Positions 33,320-45,900 of a stretch of 64,000 nt of DNA are shown piece by piece; the first letter of the stretch is position 1; each line of letters begins with the position of its first letter. The notes under the pieces were generated by a model. That model made no database searches. It worked only from the letters and a program-made list of their open reading frames with translations, and had not been told where the DNA came from. The position numbers and the translations under genes were made by a program. This stretch comes from Lumbricus terrestris (Eukaryota > Annelida > Clitellata > Crassiclitellata > Lumbricidae), in NCBI GenBank assembly GCA_949752735.1, contig OX457047.1:38899741-38963740 (forward strand). The letters are read 5' to 3'.

Positions 33320-34492
33320 GTGCAGATCCCATGTCAGTTGTTTACGTTTTCACCGTATTATATGGTATTCAGACAGCCAAAACTGACTTGATTGTGCTTA
33401 AAATTAAGTTATATTGTCAAATCGTCATACAGAAATTGATGGAATTGGATCTGTTGATATTTAGAAGTTGTTTGGATTTTAATTGAATAGTTGGAGACAC
33501 AAAATGTATCTGCGGAGCCCTTTGTTTTGTATTAAAGATTTCATCTGTTAAGTACATTTTGGTTCTGGATGTTTTGTGGCATCATGCGCAGATTACTTTG
33601 ATATTGTGCCTTTTTATGCTTGATGACAGTATTTTATTTTTGTAATAGATTTTTACATTTATTTGGGTCATGATTTAAATTATTTTGAAGAACTGCATAA
33701 GTAAGTAATCTTTTGTATAGTTTTATCTGTAGCTGACCTGAAGAACTGTTTGAAATTGTAGGGCATGCTGAATCAAGTTTCATGTCAGTTTTTGAGCAGA
33801 TGTTGTTGGTGGTAATTACGGTACTAACTTTCCATATATTTTTTGGTTGCTCAATTTTGCGATGAAATATATAGCAAATGAAGTTGTTCTTAGGCATTGA
33901 AGCAAATTGTGATGAGCATTTGAACTGACGATCACAGCGTTTGAACATTCCTTATATGTAAGATTTTTAATTCAGAGGTTTTCGCTATTAACGAGTAATT
34001 GTTTCAAGCCAATTTGACAACTTTAGGAGCGATTGATGAACTTTAAATCATAGGGAATTACAAACTGTGTCCAGCTGCTTGTGTTGATGGATTCTTAGGT
34101 ATTGGATGACAACTCTGACCTTATTCAAGCAGTTTTTAAATATGTCAAAAATTGTGTTTAATTAAAGTTAAAGTTGGAATTTATTGTAATTATAAGTTTG
34201 TCTTAATTCTATCCGATGTAATTTTTCTGCCAGACAACTTGGATCAACAACAGTTTCTATATGGTGCATGACATTTGCCTTTCTTCGAAATGGTTTCAGA
34301 ATATTATGTTTAAGCTTACCTCAATCTAGACACATTTCCTATTCTGTTCCTTGTTATGTGCTCTTCAGTTTATATACTGTTGTATTTGTTGATTTTTGGT
34401 TATTGGAGAATGTGCAACTGTATTCATTTCATGTACAACATATATGTATAATATATATACAATTTTTATACATACATACATGTGTGTGTGTG
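33320..34492. other. 3' UTR and intergenic sequence after the glycosidase
   Basis: AT-rich, no coding frame supported. A polyadenylation-type ATTAAA is at 33531-33536. Confidence 0.5.
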
Positions 34493-34500
34493 TGTGCATG

Positions 34501-34729
34501 CAGTAGAGGCGCTAGGGGGCTAAGCCCCCCCCAAAGACCATCCGGTTTTTTTACATGTAAAAATGAAACATTTCCATGATCAGCCCATCCTAAAAACTGA
34601 AGCCATATGCATGAGTTTTCGACCAAATGACTAAAAAAAGGTAGCAAAAAATTTGGTGTGGGAAATGGAAAAATTTCCTCCGCGGGAATTCAGCCCCCCC
34701 AAAAAACTTAAATCCTGGCGCTGCCACTG
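34501..34729. mobile_element. hAT-like MITE, CAGTRGMRGCGCY termini
   Basis: Left CAGTAGAGGCGCTAGG and right CCTGGCGCTGCCACTG. Perfect 8-bp duplication TGTGCATG at 34493-34500 and 34730-34737. An ATGACTAAAAAAAGGT hallmark lies near 34627, the reverse complement of the GATGACCTTTTTTAGTCAT core. Confidence 0.93.
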
Positions 34730-34847
34730 TGTGCATGTATAACATTCCTGTTTTCCTGCAAGATGTCAATTTGTGACACCAGTGACCTACAATACTATTG
34801 CAAATATATGTGCCAAAAATAAAAGCGTAAAGTAATCCAAGTTCGAT

Positions 34848-35115
34848 TTATTTATTTATTTCAAGTATTTATATAGCGCCTCTTCAAGAAACCTACTCAG
34901 AGGCGCTCTCTGCGCTAACTAGCCAAAGTGATATTGAGTGTCATAACAACAAGAAAATTTCATCAATTAGCATCATGACCGATGTGTTACTCTTGATTCA
35001 GGGTTGACCATAGAATCTGACATCCCAAGCAATGTACAGTGATCAATTGATCGATCTGAATTTATGTAGCGCCTCTACTCTATGATCGCTACTCAGAGGC
35101 GCTCCTGGCCCTGGT
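34848..35115 (-). repeat. Two LINE/SINE tail fragments
   Basis: TATTTATATAGCGCCTCTTC...CTACTCAGAGGCGCT (34865-34905) and TTTATGTAGCGCCTCTACTC...CTACTCAGAGGCGCTCC (35060-35105) are minus-strand copies of the CR1/L2-like tail. Confidence 0.65.
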
Positions 35116-35876
35116 CAAGCGGAACAGAAAAGCAGTCTTCAACAGTTGGTGAAACTGAAAAGAGTTTGGGAGGTGTTGCGATGCAAAGTCAATGGAATCC
35201 CATTCCAGGTTTTTTAACAAATAACAGCACAGAGTGGGCGAAAGGGACCAATCAGTCACCGTGGACAGTGGAGCGCAGTGTGCGGCGGCCTGTGCAACCG
35301 GAAAGGGGAGGAGGCAAAGCTCACGCAGATCAAGTGAGGTTACTTTCAATGATGTATCCTAGCTATGACCTCTCATCTAGACAGCAATATGCATGTAATG
35401 TAATGGAGCATGGCATCTTAAAAACCTCTTGAAGGAGGTGCTGTGTTTTTTAATGTTTGAGAAAATGCAATAAAGTCTGCAATGAATGGAACGGAGTGAA
35501 TTCAGTGATTGAATTGTTTCATAATAATGGTTCAGAGACAGAGATGTTCCGATGTGCACGTATTGTGGGGGACAAATGAAATCATTTCACCTCGCAGAGC
35601 GTGGCAACCGGTGACCAGTCTGTAGACCAGGTCAATGATGTATACTGGAGCAGTAACAGTCATGGAACATTGCACAGTCATGAGGGTACGTGATAATGGG
35701 CAGCCAATGCATTCATTTATGAATTTTGGTTAGGAACCTCACAAAGGTGTTTAACATGACAATCTAACAAATCTGAAAAATCTAACATCTGAACAGGCGT
35801 TCCTGCATATTGAATGCAGAGAGTCCAGCAGGCATGAGTTTACATTCACAGCCAGTCATGCTCACTCAGACCACGT
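35116..35876. other. Intergenic, no supported gene
   Basis: One 116-codon plus-strand frame starts inside the LINE-tail repeat and lacks motifs. I treat it as non-coding. Confidence 0.45.
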
Positions 35877-35884
35877 ATGCTGGC

Positions 35885-36131
35885 CAGGGCTGAAAGTGAC
35901 GACCCGGCATTGATTTCCGTGACCTGCCGTTGCCGGGTCTCATGAAGTCGGGTGGCATGTTATTGTTTACCATTTAGCTAAATTTATGCATTCATCATAA
36001 ACTGTATTTCCAATTATGAAATCTGTATTGACATTGGTAGAGTTTTCGGATATTTTGGGGATGACTAAAAAAAGGTTGTCAGAATTTTTTTATTCAGACC
36101 CGGCAACTTGTCTAAACCACTTTCAACCCTC
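35885..36131. mobile_element. MITE, CAGGGCTGAAAGTG termini
   Basis: Left CAGGGCTGAAAGTG and right CCACTTTCAACCCTC are inverted with two mismatches. Flanking octamers ATGCTGGC (35877-35884) and GTGCTGGC (36132-36139) match at 7 of 8. The hallmark GATGACTAAAAAAAGGTTGTC is near 36060. Confidence 0.75.
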
Positions 36132-36139
36132 GTGCTGGC

Positions 36140-36930
36140 TGAATTTGAAGCGTGTTTCACAAATTATCCAGTCACTTCCCACCAGCCGTTTAAGCTTACT
36201 GGCGCCAGCATCATTATGAAGTACATCTATCTATAGATTATAATCACCATGATCAAGGTTGACCAGACAAAGCGTTTCTTTTACCATATTATGATACCAG
36301 CATTTCTATAGCCTATAATAGCATGTGGCTTCACGTACATTAGACCATGATATGGGTCCTACATGTATTTCCCAGAAAAACAGCAGCAAAGCGCTGTAGG
36401 CGTACATTAACAAAATTGACAGTAGCCCATATATGGCTATCAGTAGGCCTACTTAATTATGGTTGAGAGGATTGTTATTGCTATTTGCATCAAGTTCAGA
36501 ACAATTTAGCTGCTATCATGCGAGGCCAATGCATGGAGCCACATGGTAAATTCCGGGAACGCTCATGCGGATCCTCTGAGTTCCCCTCTGCTTCTGACCA
36601 AAGTATAAAATACAGCTCACGGATTTGATATAGCGCCGCTCTAAAGCTCCATGGTTACCCGTCACGACTTCTGTATTAGGTGGATCCAGTTTGTATTCCA
36701 AACAATGAAGAGATTAATATTTGCGTGCCGCATGTGCTTAGCTTTTAAGCAACTCATCAACGAAACTTTCGAATTTAAAATGCCTTTTGCTATTTATTAT
36801 CTGGTGACAAAAAACCGTTCACAGTTGTGTGGATGAATGCTTCGATATGACATGAATGTAATAAATAATAATATGGTGGCATTGACGTCATGAAATGTAG
36901 GACTTGCGTGCGATCTGTAATCTCATTAGG
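36140..36930. other. Intergenic and proximal upstream region of UQCRC1-like gene
   Basis: No coding frame supported. A short ATAGCGCCGCTCTAAAGCTC (about 36631) resembles a LINE-tail relic. Confidence 0.45.
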
Positions 36931-36941
36931 AATTGGCGAAC

Positions 36942-36953
36942 TGCGCATGCGCT
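36942..36953. promoter_or_regulatory. NRF-1-type site
   Basis: TGCGCATGCGCT matches the NRF-1 consensus YGCGCAYGCGCR and ends 22 bp before the ATG at 36976. NRF-1 is the established activator of nuclear genes for mitochondrial proteins, which fits the product. Binding itself is inferred. Confidence 0.65.
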
Positions 36954-36975
36954 GCAGTTGACTCTGGAGGGCAAG

Positions 36976-39900
36976 ATGGCGTCTGCTTGTGTGAGGGTCG
37001 GTTTCGGCGTTTCTAAAGTTCTCGCCCGCTGCAATAGGGTAAGAAGAACGCCGATCACCGGTCTTACTTGCTGCCCTTTATATTTCAAAGTGTGAATCTG
37101 CTGTATTGTGCGGAGTAATCGTATAGGGATAAATGTGTAGCTTAGGATGTAGCAAGGTCATCTACCTCTCACTGTGCCGTCCCGACTTCAGTGATCAAAA
37201 CATTCTGTTTTGACAGCTATAATATACAGCGATTGTTGTCACACATGGTCCTCTTGAATCGATTTGCTTTACTGAAAGGAAACTAATTTTAAGTTTAGTT
37301 TTATCGACCTTGCCCTTCAGCAATATACACGTTTTTGACGTTGATGTCCAGAAAGCGTCATTTTGACAGGCAAAGACCACTTTCTTGTGATCAAATAAGG
37401 ATTGAATGAGAGAATTTAGGATAATTTTATTTTTGATGAAGCTGCTATTCATTAAAAGCAGCAATTGCTGAGTTGCTAACCTGCTTTAACAGGGTGCACA
37501 TTGCACAATCTAATCGTATCAGGTGTGTTTCCTTTTCAACAGGTTTATAGCCTAATACAGTACGGTTTCTGATCTAAAAATGCCCTGTTTGCAAAGTTCA
37601 GAAGTGCACATTGAAGCGGAACTGCAAGAATTAATGAATACCAGGATAATTTCTGTTATTAAACTTTCACATGTATTATTACATGGATAATATCACACTG
37701 CTTTGTTTTTAACATTCTGCAGAAATCTTTGGCTTTGCCATCACGGCGATGGGCAACGCATGCTGCCACCTACGAGGACACTCTGACTGTGCCCGAAACA
37801 AAAGTTACCACGCTTAAAAATCTTCTGCGGGTGGCATCGGAGGAAACCAATGCTGCTACGGCAACTGTGAGTGATTGAAAGATAATTCCATTGACACTAT
37901 ATGTTTTAAGCAATTGAAAATTTTTGATTGTTGCACTGACGTAGTTCGTCAGTTCTATTTGCTGGCGATTGAAACATGCATGTACTAAACTGTTGGATAA
38001 ATCTGTTTGTATCCATCATTTGTTTTCCAGGTCAATATAAGATCATTTTTAAAATGCTGATTGTTTTCTACATGTCAATGTTATTTTGTTGTCCTCATTT
38101 TTGTATTCAGGTCAGTTATCTTGATGATTTTATTAAAATTAGACTCCATATCTGTTGTTTAGATAATTTATGCAATCTATTCTAATGACTTCTATATAGT
38201 GCCATTGGAATTCCAGTCACAGATCAGTGAATTGCAAGTCCAGGATGAAATCTTATGGCTTATGATCAGAGAAGCCATAACCCAGGATAATATTATTTTG
38301 GTTTTCATGTGCCATCAGGAGATGCGTGTGTATTCGACATCTAGGTACTATTAGAAGTTGCTAATTGACAACAATATTAATGTTTTATAAAATTATAATA
38401 ATGATGCCAATAACGATAATAATTTGTTCTCTCTATGTGTCTTAAGAACCGAGAGATAACATTTGTCTTGTGTGTGTAAATTGATAATTGTTGATTTCAT
38501 TTTGTTTAGGTGGGCGTTTGGATTGACACAGGAAGTCGTTACGAGACAAAGAAAAACAATGGCGTCGCTCACTTTCTTGAGCACATTACCTTCAAGGTAA
38601 GTCAGGCGCAATTTCTTCTGTCTTACAGAATCATGATGAACCGCCATGGTTACGTGATGTTGGGTTTTTACAGCCATGGATGCATTCCTTGTCATGTCGT
38701 CTATATTCTTTTGCTTATTCATTTGTTTATTTTATAAATTTATATTGTACCTATTCAAATTGTTGACTTAGGAATCCCTGTGCCCTGCATCCATGAAAGG
38801 CTACTTTGATTATTTGTTATATGAAGTGTGTTGGTGCGTTATAGCATGCCAGAAGCTTCTTGTAACCAGGGGTAAAAAGTGACTTATTATGACAAATTTT
38901 TCTGTTGGTGGATTTGGTAGTTATGTTCCTTAAGGTGTTGTGTGAGAATTAATTTTTGTGTGTTGTTATGAGATCCACGTTATTGCAGCCTTGATGTCGT
39001 CCTTTTCAGCTGCAGTTTGGTCAACAGCTCTTCCGTACAGCAACCTTGAAGGAATCTTCGTAATGAATGGATGTATGAATCTTGTTCTGTAATGTAACAT
39101 GGCACATTTTAGATTTTGATGAGACCTTGGCAATCAGATTGATCGTGTGATTGTTATTGACTGCTCTGATTGTTACAATCTTTGACCTTTGAAAGGGAAC
39201 TGGAAAGAGGTCGGCGCTTGACCTGGAAACGGAATTCGAGAGCAGCGGCATGCACCTGAATTCGCACGTTTCTCGCGACCAGATGGCATTCTACGCCAAA
39301 TGTCTTGCAAAGGACGTTCCAAAAGGTTGGACCATTCGCTTCAACTGGTTGCTTATCACACTGATGAATGAATTCCATGCTCTACAGTCTGCACTGATTT
39401 CTTTGTTTGTTTCGTAATTATCGTTTGTAATGTAGTAAGTAAGTAAGGCAGTAGCATAAATTTGCCAGCCATTGTCATGATGGCCGCACCAAAGTTTTGC
39501 GCATAATGCGTAAAATAAGACTATGCTGCACAGTAGAACGTTTTGACGATGAGCTGCATGGTTTTCCCAGTTATTTTTAGTACGCTCTTAGATTAGAAAT
39601 TGAATCTTGTCAACCATTTGATTTGGTGCCGTAGCTGGTCACTTCGTATTTCTGCTGCGCGTCCAGAATTTTAGACAACACACGCTAGACAGACGATAAT
39701 TTCTGTTAAGATTGTGGGTTAAAATGAGCTCATGATATTCACTGCTTAATTAAAGTGGTTTTTATATGACGTAGTACGTCGGTTATAAAGCAGTTGTTTA
39801 AGATATATGATCTGCACCTGTAGTTATTTATATGGATGACGTTGCTTTTTCGTTAGCTGTTGAAATTCTGGCCGATCTCATCCAGAACGGAACGTATGGT

Positions 39901-42900
39901 GAGGCAGACATTGACAAGGTTCGCGCCGACATCCTTCGCGAGATGCAGGTAAGATGACTATTTATTATTATTATTATTATTGTTATTATTATTATTATTA
40001 CAGCAACTTGATATAGTGTCTGTTTATCGTTGACTATTCAGGAGTGCTCCCAGTCCAACCGTGGTTGAATAGGGCAGTGTTAAGAACAATGAGAAATGAG
40101 ACCGAGAGACCAATAGGTATTTGATGAAGAGTACTTAGGGAGACCATTCCAGGAGCCAATGTGACTGCCTGCTGACCAAAATATCAGACAAGGTGTTTAG
40201 TGTATTTCCAATGGAATTTACATCGGTGTGTGTTGCATTTTGATGCGCACACAGTCAAAGTCTTCTTATTCTTCTGTCGTAACCTTGCAGAGCTGCATTT
40301 GAAGACTCTTTGAAAATCTGATTTTCTGGTTGAGGTCAGAGATGATATTAAAAACACTGATATCGTTGACTATTTAGAAATCTATTGGTTTATGTTGTAT
40401 GAAAGCATCTACTATCATTGCGAAATCAGTTAGTGTATGGAACCATGCACGAGGTGCGTTTCTTGTCATGGGCGGATGCAGAAATTTTCTGATGGGCCGG
40501 CCATGGCCGTATTGGCCCTCCCTGGATCCGCCCCTGTTTCTTGTTACTGTCGTAGCAACTGTTGGAAGTGTATGTATGTAGGCAAAATCATCTGAAAGAA
40601 TCTGTCATTGTTACAGAGGCACATCAGTGGTGATGTCTAAGCATATGACATTTTATCTAGGCTAATAGTTATGTATCTAGGCCAATAACTGAACATATGT
40701 ATCTAGGACAAAAATGCTTTAAAGTGCCGCATACATGTTGATACTGAAGCATATATCATTGGTAGTGTCTAAGCATTTGCAATTTTGTCCAACCAGGAGG
40801 ATGATTCGAACCCGACAACCATTACTCTGGACTACTTGCATGCAACTGCTTTCCAGGGCACCTCTTTGTCCCACGCGATCATTGGAACCACGGACTCTGT
40901 AAAGTAAGCTATTTATGCATGTTGAAATATGCCATCTTCTTCTGTAACAACCATTCTGGTTAAAGCAAACTGAACATAGGATCTATTCTGTGTTCTTGAC
41001 AGTTGAAACTAATATTGGCACTGTACTATTAGAGGATGGAGGGAACATTATTACTATGCTGGATGGTGCTGTAGGTATTTTGAGGACATCCCACAGCGCT
41101 TGGTTTCTCATTTGTTATATGTTGCTGAACTGTCCAGTTTGTGCTATTTACCAAAAATTCTACCACCTTCACATTTGCACCTCTTAGGGTATTACATAGA
41201 GGGTATTAACTCTTAGGATTACCGATAATACAATAGGTTAATGCGATGGAACTGTGTTCGATATTTGTTTGTATGTGCACTTGTTATAGCGCCCTTTCAA
41301 GCTCTCTATTCAGAGGCGCTCCCGACTACAGAGCCGACACTGCATCGGAGTTTCACACCGAAGTGCTGAGCAATTGCGAGTGAAGGACTTGTCCAAGGTT
41401 CCTACGCGCCGACTCTGGGTGAATTCGAACCTGCAACCTTTCGGCTGCAAGGCAACGAGCATAACACTATGCCACCGCGCCCCACAATATTGCCCTACTT
41501 CAGAGGTTCAGAAGTGCACATGTATGACCATACAAGAAAACGTCAATGATACATACAAGAAAACATCAATGGTATATACAAGAAAACATCAATGGTCCAT
41601 ACGAGAAAATATCAATGGTCCATACAAGAAAACATCAGTGGTACATACAAGAAAACATCAATGGTACATACAAGAAAACATCAATGGTCCATACAAGAAA
41701 GCATCAATGGTACATACAAGAAAACATCAGTGGTACATACAAGAAAACATCAATGGTACATACAAGAAAACATCAATGGTCCATACCAAAAAATATCAAT
41801 GGTCCATACAAGAAAACATCAATGGTACATACAAGAAAACATCAGTGGTACATACAAGAAAACATCAATGGTACATACAAGAAAACATCAATGGTCCATA
41901 CAAGAAAGCATCAATGGTACATACAAGAAAACATCAATGGTCCATACCAAAAAATATCAATGGCCCATACAAGAAAACATCAATGGTACATACAAGAAAA
42001 CATCAGTGGTACATACAAGAAAACATCAATGGTACATACAAGAAAACATCAATGGTCCATACAAGAAAATATCAATGGCACATACAAGAAAACATCAATG
42101 GTCCATACCAAAAAATATCAATGGTCCATACAAGAAAACATCAATGGTACATACAAGAAAACATCAGTGGTACATACAAGAAAACATCAATGGTACATAC
42201 AAGAAAACATCAATGGTCCATACAAGAAAATATCAATGGCACATACAAGAAAACATCAATGGTCCATACCAAAAAATATCAATGGTCCATACAAGAAAAC
42301 ATCAATGGTACATACAAGAAAACATCAATGGTACATACAAGAAAACATCAATGGTCCATACCAAAAAATATCAATGGTCCATACAAGAAAACATCAATGG
42401 TACATACAAGAAAACATCAGTGGTACATACAAGAAAACATCAATGGTACATACAAGAAAACATCAATGGTCCATACAAGAAAATATCAATGGCACATACA
42501 AGAAAACATCAATGGTCCATACCAAAAAATATCAATGGTCCATACAAGAAAACATCAATGGTACATACAAGAAAACATCAATGGTACATACAAGAAAACA
42601 TCAATGGTACATACAAGAAAACATCAATGGTCCATATGAGAAAATATCAATGGTCCATACAAGAAAACATCAATGGTACATACAAGAAAATATCAATGGC
42701 ACATACAAGAAAACATCAATGGTCCATACCAAAAAATATCAATGGTCCATACAAGAAAACATCAATGGTACATACAAGAAAACATCGGTGGTACATACAA
42801 GAAAACATCAATGGTACATACAAGAAAACATCAATGTTACATTCAAGAAAACATCAATGGTACATACAAGAAAATATCAATGGTCCATACAAGAAAACAT

Positions 42901-45900
42901 CAATGGCACATACAAGAAAACATCAATGGTACATACAAGAAAACATCAATGGCACATACAAGAAAACATCAATGGTACATAGCGGTTATGAGTGAAGGAC
43001 TTGCTCAAGATCCCTACACGACAACTGTCTTCACCTGAGTTTGAACCCGAACACTCCTCATTTCAGGCTGAGCACTCCTTCGACCAATCCGCTGCAGTGC
43101 CGAGTTGAGATAAATTTTGATTGAATTTGGCATCAGTGTTCCTTGTCTAATCTGATCTTATTCTCTCCTGCAGGGCTATCACCAGAAATGATCTGACTCA
43201 CTTTGCCAGCACCCACTTCAAGCCGCCACGCATGGTGCTCGCTGGTGCCGGAGGTGAGACAATTCGTTAACTGTCTTTTTCTGCCTCTTCTTTGTCCTTT
43301 CTTTTGTTTAGTTTCGGATACAGAACAATGCTTCGTTTATAAATTGCTTTCAGTAAACAGTGCGACGGTTTAGTGATTAGCAAGCTGAACCGTCATTGGG
43401 TTCAGATCCCACCAGGCCAGAAATTTTTGTTTTGAGATTTTGGTGCCGGCTGCACCATGCGTGGTGCTTGCCTCACTTTGTCAGTGGAAAGATCTGGTGG
43501 CAGGGGAGAGGGCTGGCAACCTGCCCTAAAGCTATGGGAAGTGAAGACATCAAGCCAATGGAATGATGCAAAAAATTAATTGTAGCCTAGTTAACCAAAC
43601 GTTGCTTTTAGTTTATGTATTAAATTGACTAGACTGAAACTTTTGGAATTTTTAATGTTGTCGGTGGTAGATCTATTTTCTACGCTATCTGTATTTGTAT
43701 TTGGCCAAATAGTTGGTCCAATTATTCGTATTCAGCCGAATAGTGATAGTCACCTATTCAGTACATCCTTAGTCAGGAGTCAGGACACGGGTGTTGTATC
43801 TTTGACGTGTGTTGATTTCTTGACAGCTGTCAATCATCGTCAGTTGGCCGAGTTGGGTGAGAAGCATTTTGGCGGCATGAGCCTGAACTACGAACGTGAA
43901 ATTCCATCCCTTCCGCCGTCACGGTTCACTGGAAGTGAGGTAAGCTTACACAAACAACAATGCCTTCTCAGTGACACACTGCTCAGTAACATGGCATTTG
44001 TAGGATAATCATTCAGTTTATGATTTACTGTTTAGGAGATGAAAACAGTCGATGATTGTTTCTGTGAAATCTCGATCTAGGTGCAATAGTTGAATCAATC
44101 AACTGCCTTTTACTTTTCCAAGAGAGAGTACTGTGCTGTGTGTGGACAATCTTTTGTCACCATTGAAACTGTCCGGATAATTGCTAGTCTTTCTCTTCCC
44201 ATGACAGATTGGAAGCCATCTTGCCTATGTGTGGACTGTGGATGTATTTATCAGAGCAGTTGTATAGTGCTCTTTGAATTACTGTTGGTAAACTATTCTG
44301 TATATTTTCAAGCATTTCTGAGGCACCCCACTGTGCACCTTGGCACACATTGGCAGTTTGATAAACTGTAACAGTTTTTCATAAACTGTTGAAGACTGTT
44401 TTTTTCGCTTGATCTTGGCCGGGAGCGCCTCTGAGTAGGTACCTTGAAGGGGCGCTATATAAATTACGATTGATTGATTGATTGATAATTGAGTGACAAG
44501 CAAGTGTTGCGTCATTAGTGAGAAAGTCTTATTCTAGGATCTTCAACCTATCTATCCATCCATCATCTGTCCATCCATCCATTCGTCCTTCCATTCTATA
44601 ACCTTTGATTAATAAAACACGTTGGCTTTTGATGTTTCTTAACAGATCCGAGCAAGAGATGATGACTTGCCACTGGCTCACGTCGCGATTGCCATTCAGG
44701 GTCCCGGTTACTCGAACCCAGACACGATCCCGTTGGCAATTGCATCCGCCCTCATTGGGTCGTGGGATCCGTCGATTGGCGCCGGTGCCAGTCTGTCGAG
44801 TAGGCTGGCGTCTGCCAGCGCCCAGGTCGGTCTGTGCTCCAGCTTCCAGTCGTTCCACACGACTTACCACGACACTGGACTCTGGTTAGTCAACGTTCTG
44901 CTGATATTTCAGGCTTATGTTTTTTTTAAGTTACAGTACTGCTTTAAAGACTTGCCAAGTACAGTGCTGAAAGATTTGTGAGGTACAATACTGCTTTAAA
45001 GACTTGCCAAGTACAGTGCTGCTTTAAAGACTTGCCGAGTAGAGTGCCGCTTTAAAGACTTGCCAAGTACTTTGCCGCTGTCTTTTTGTGTTCATGGCTT
45101 CAGTTGATGGCTTGCAGTTAAGTTTATTATCTTGTTTCATTATTTGAGGCAGCTGAGTGGAGTTAGGCAAAACCTTTGAGGTTATGGTATATATATTATA
45201 TATATAATTCGTTTATTTGAAAATGAGACTAATTTGGGTGATTTGAAGGTGACGTCATGTAAAGGAAAATTGGAAGATCTATGTTTAAGTGCTAATATTT
45301 TATTTACAGTCTTTTAAGTAATTCTTTAGTTGGACTTTCATTGCGTTTTATTTGCACGGGCCTATCATAGTAGCCTACATGTGCTGTTAGATGGTACAAT
45401 GGGTACATCATTGATCATAAAATAATGAACAATTGGTAGAACATTCTAAAGTAGCGTGTTTTTGACAGTGGTGTTTTAATTGTGCACTGTTGCTACAGCG
45501 TCCGATTTCTGTATTTGATATCGTCTTTGGAATTGAAGTTAGCATGAATGTATTTGTCTTCTTGCGAATGACCAAAGTGTTTTTTGCTTTGAAGGGGCAT
45601 TTATTTCGCATCAGATCGAGAGTCAATAGCAGACATGATGTTCAACGTCCAGGGAGAATGGTTAGTGTGCAGAACAGTTTCGTTTTGAAAGCATTTATCG
45701 TTCTGGTCGACTGCACGCGAAATTTTATTTTCTTAGTCAAGTTTTCTACCCCTTTTATTTAAAAGATCGTGCACTTTTAGATCGCCTTTTATGAATTTGT
45801 GACATGTTTCGTATTTGCTCTTTCTAACTTAATGCGATTGCAGATTCTTTATGAAAAATGTGATTTTTCAGATAGTTTTGTCATTAGTAATGTTATTCTT

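Noticed and set aside
35082..35432. 116-codon plus-strand frame
   Set aside because: Begins within a LINE-tail repeat and lacks any recognisable motif.
41374..43038. Three overlapping plus-strand frames of 421-478 codons encoding a 23-aa repeat protein
   Set aside because: They are frame-shifted readings of a 23-bp minisatellite inside intron 6 of the UQCRC1-like gene; all three frames being open points to the repeat and not to selection.
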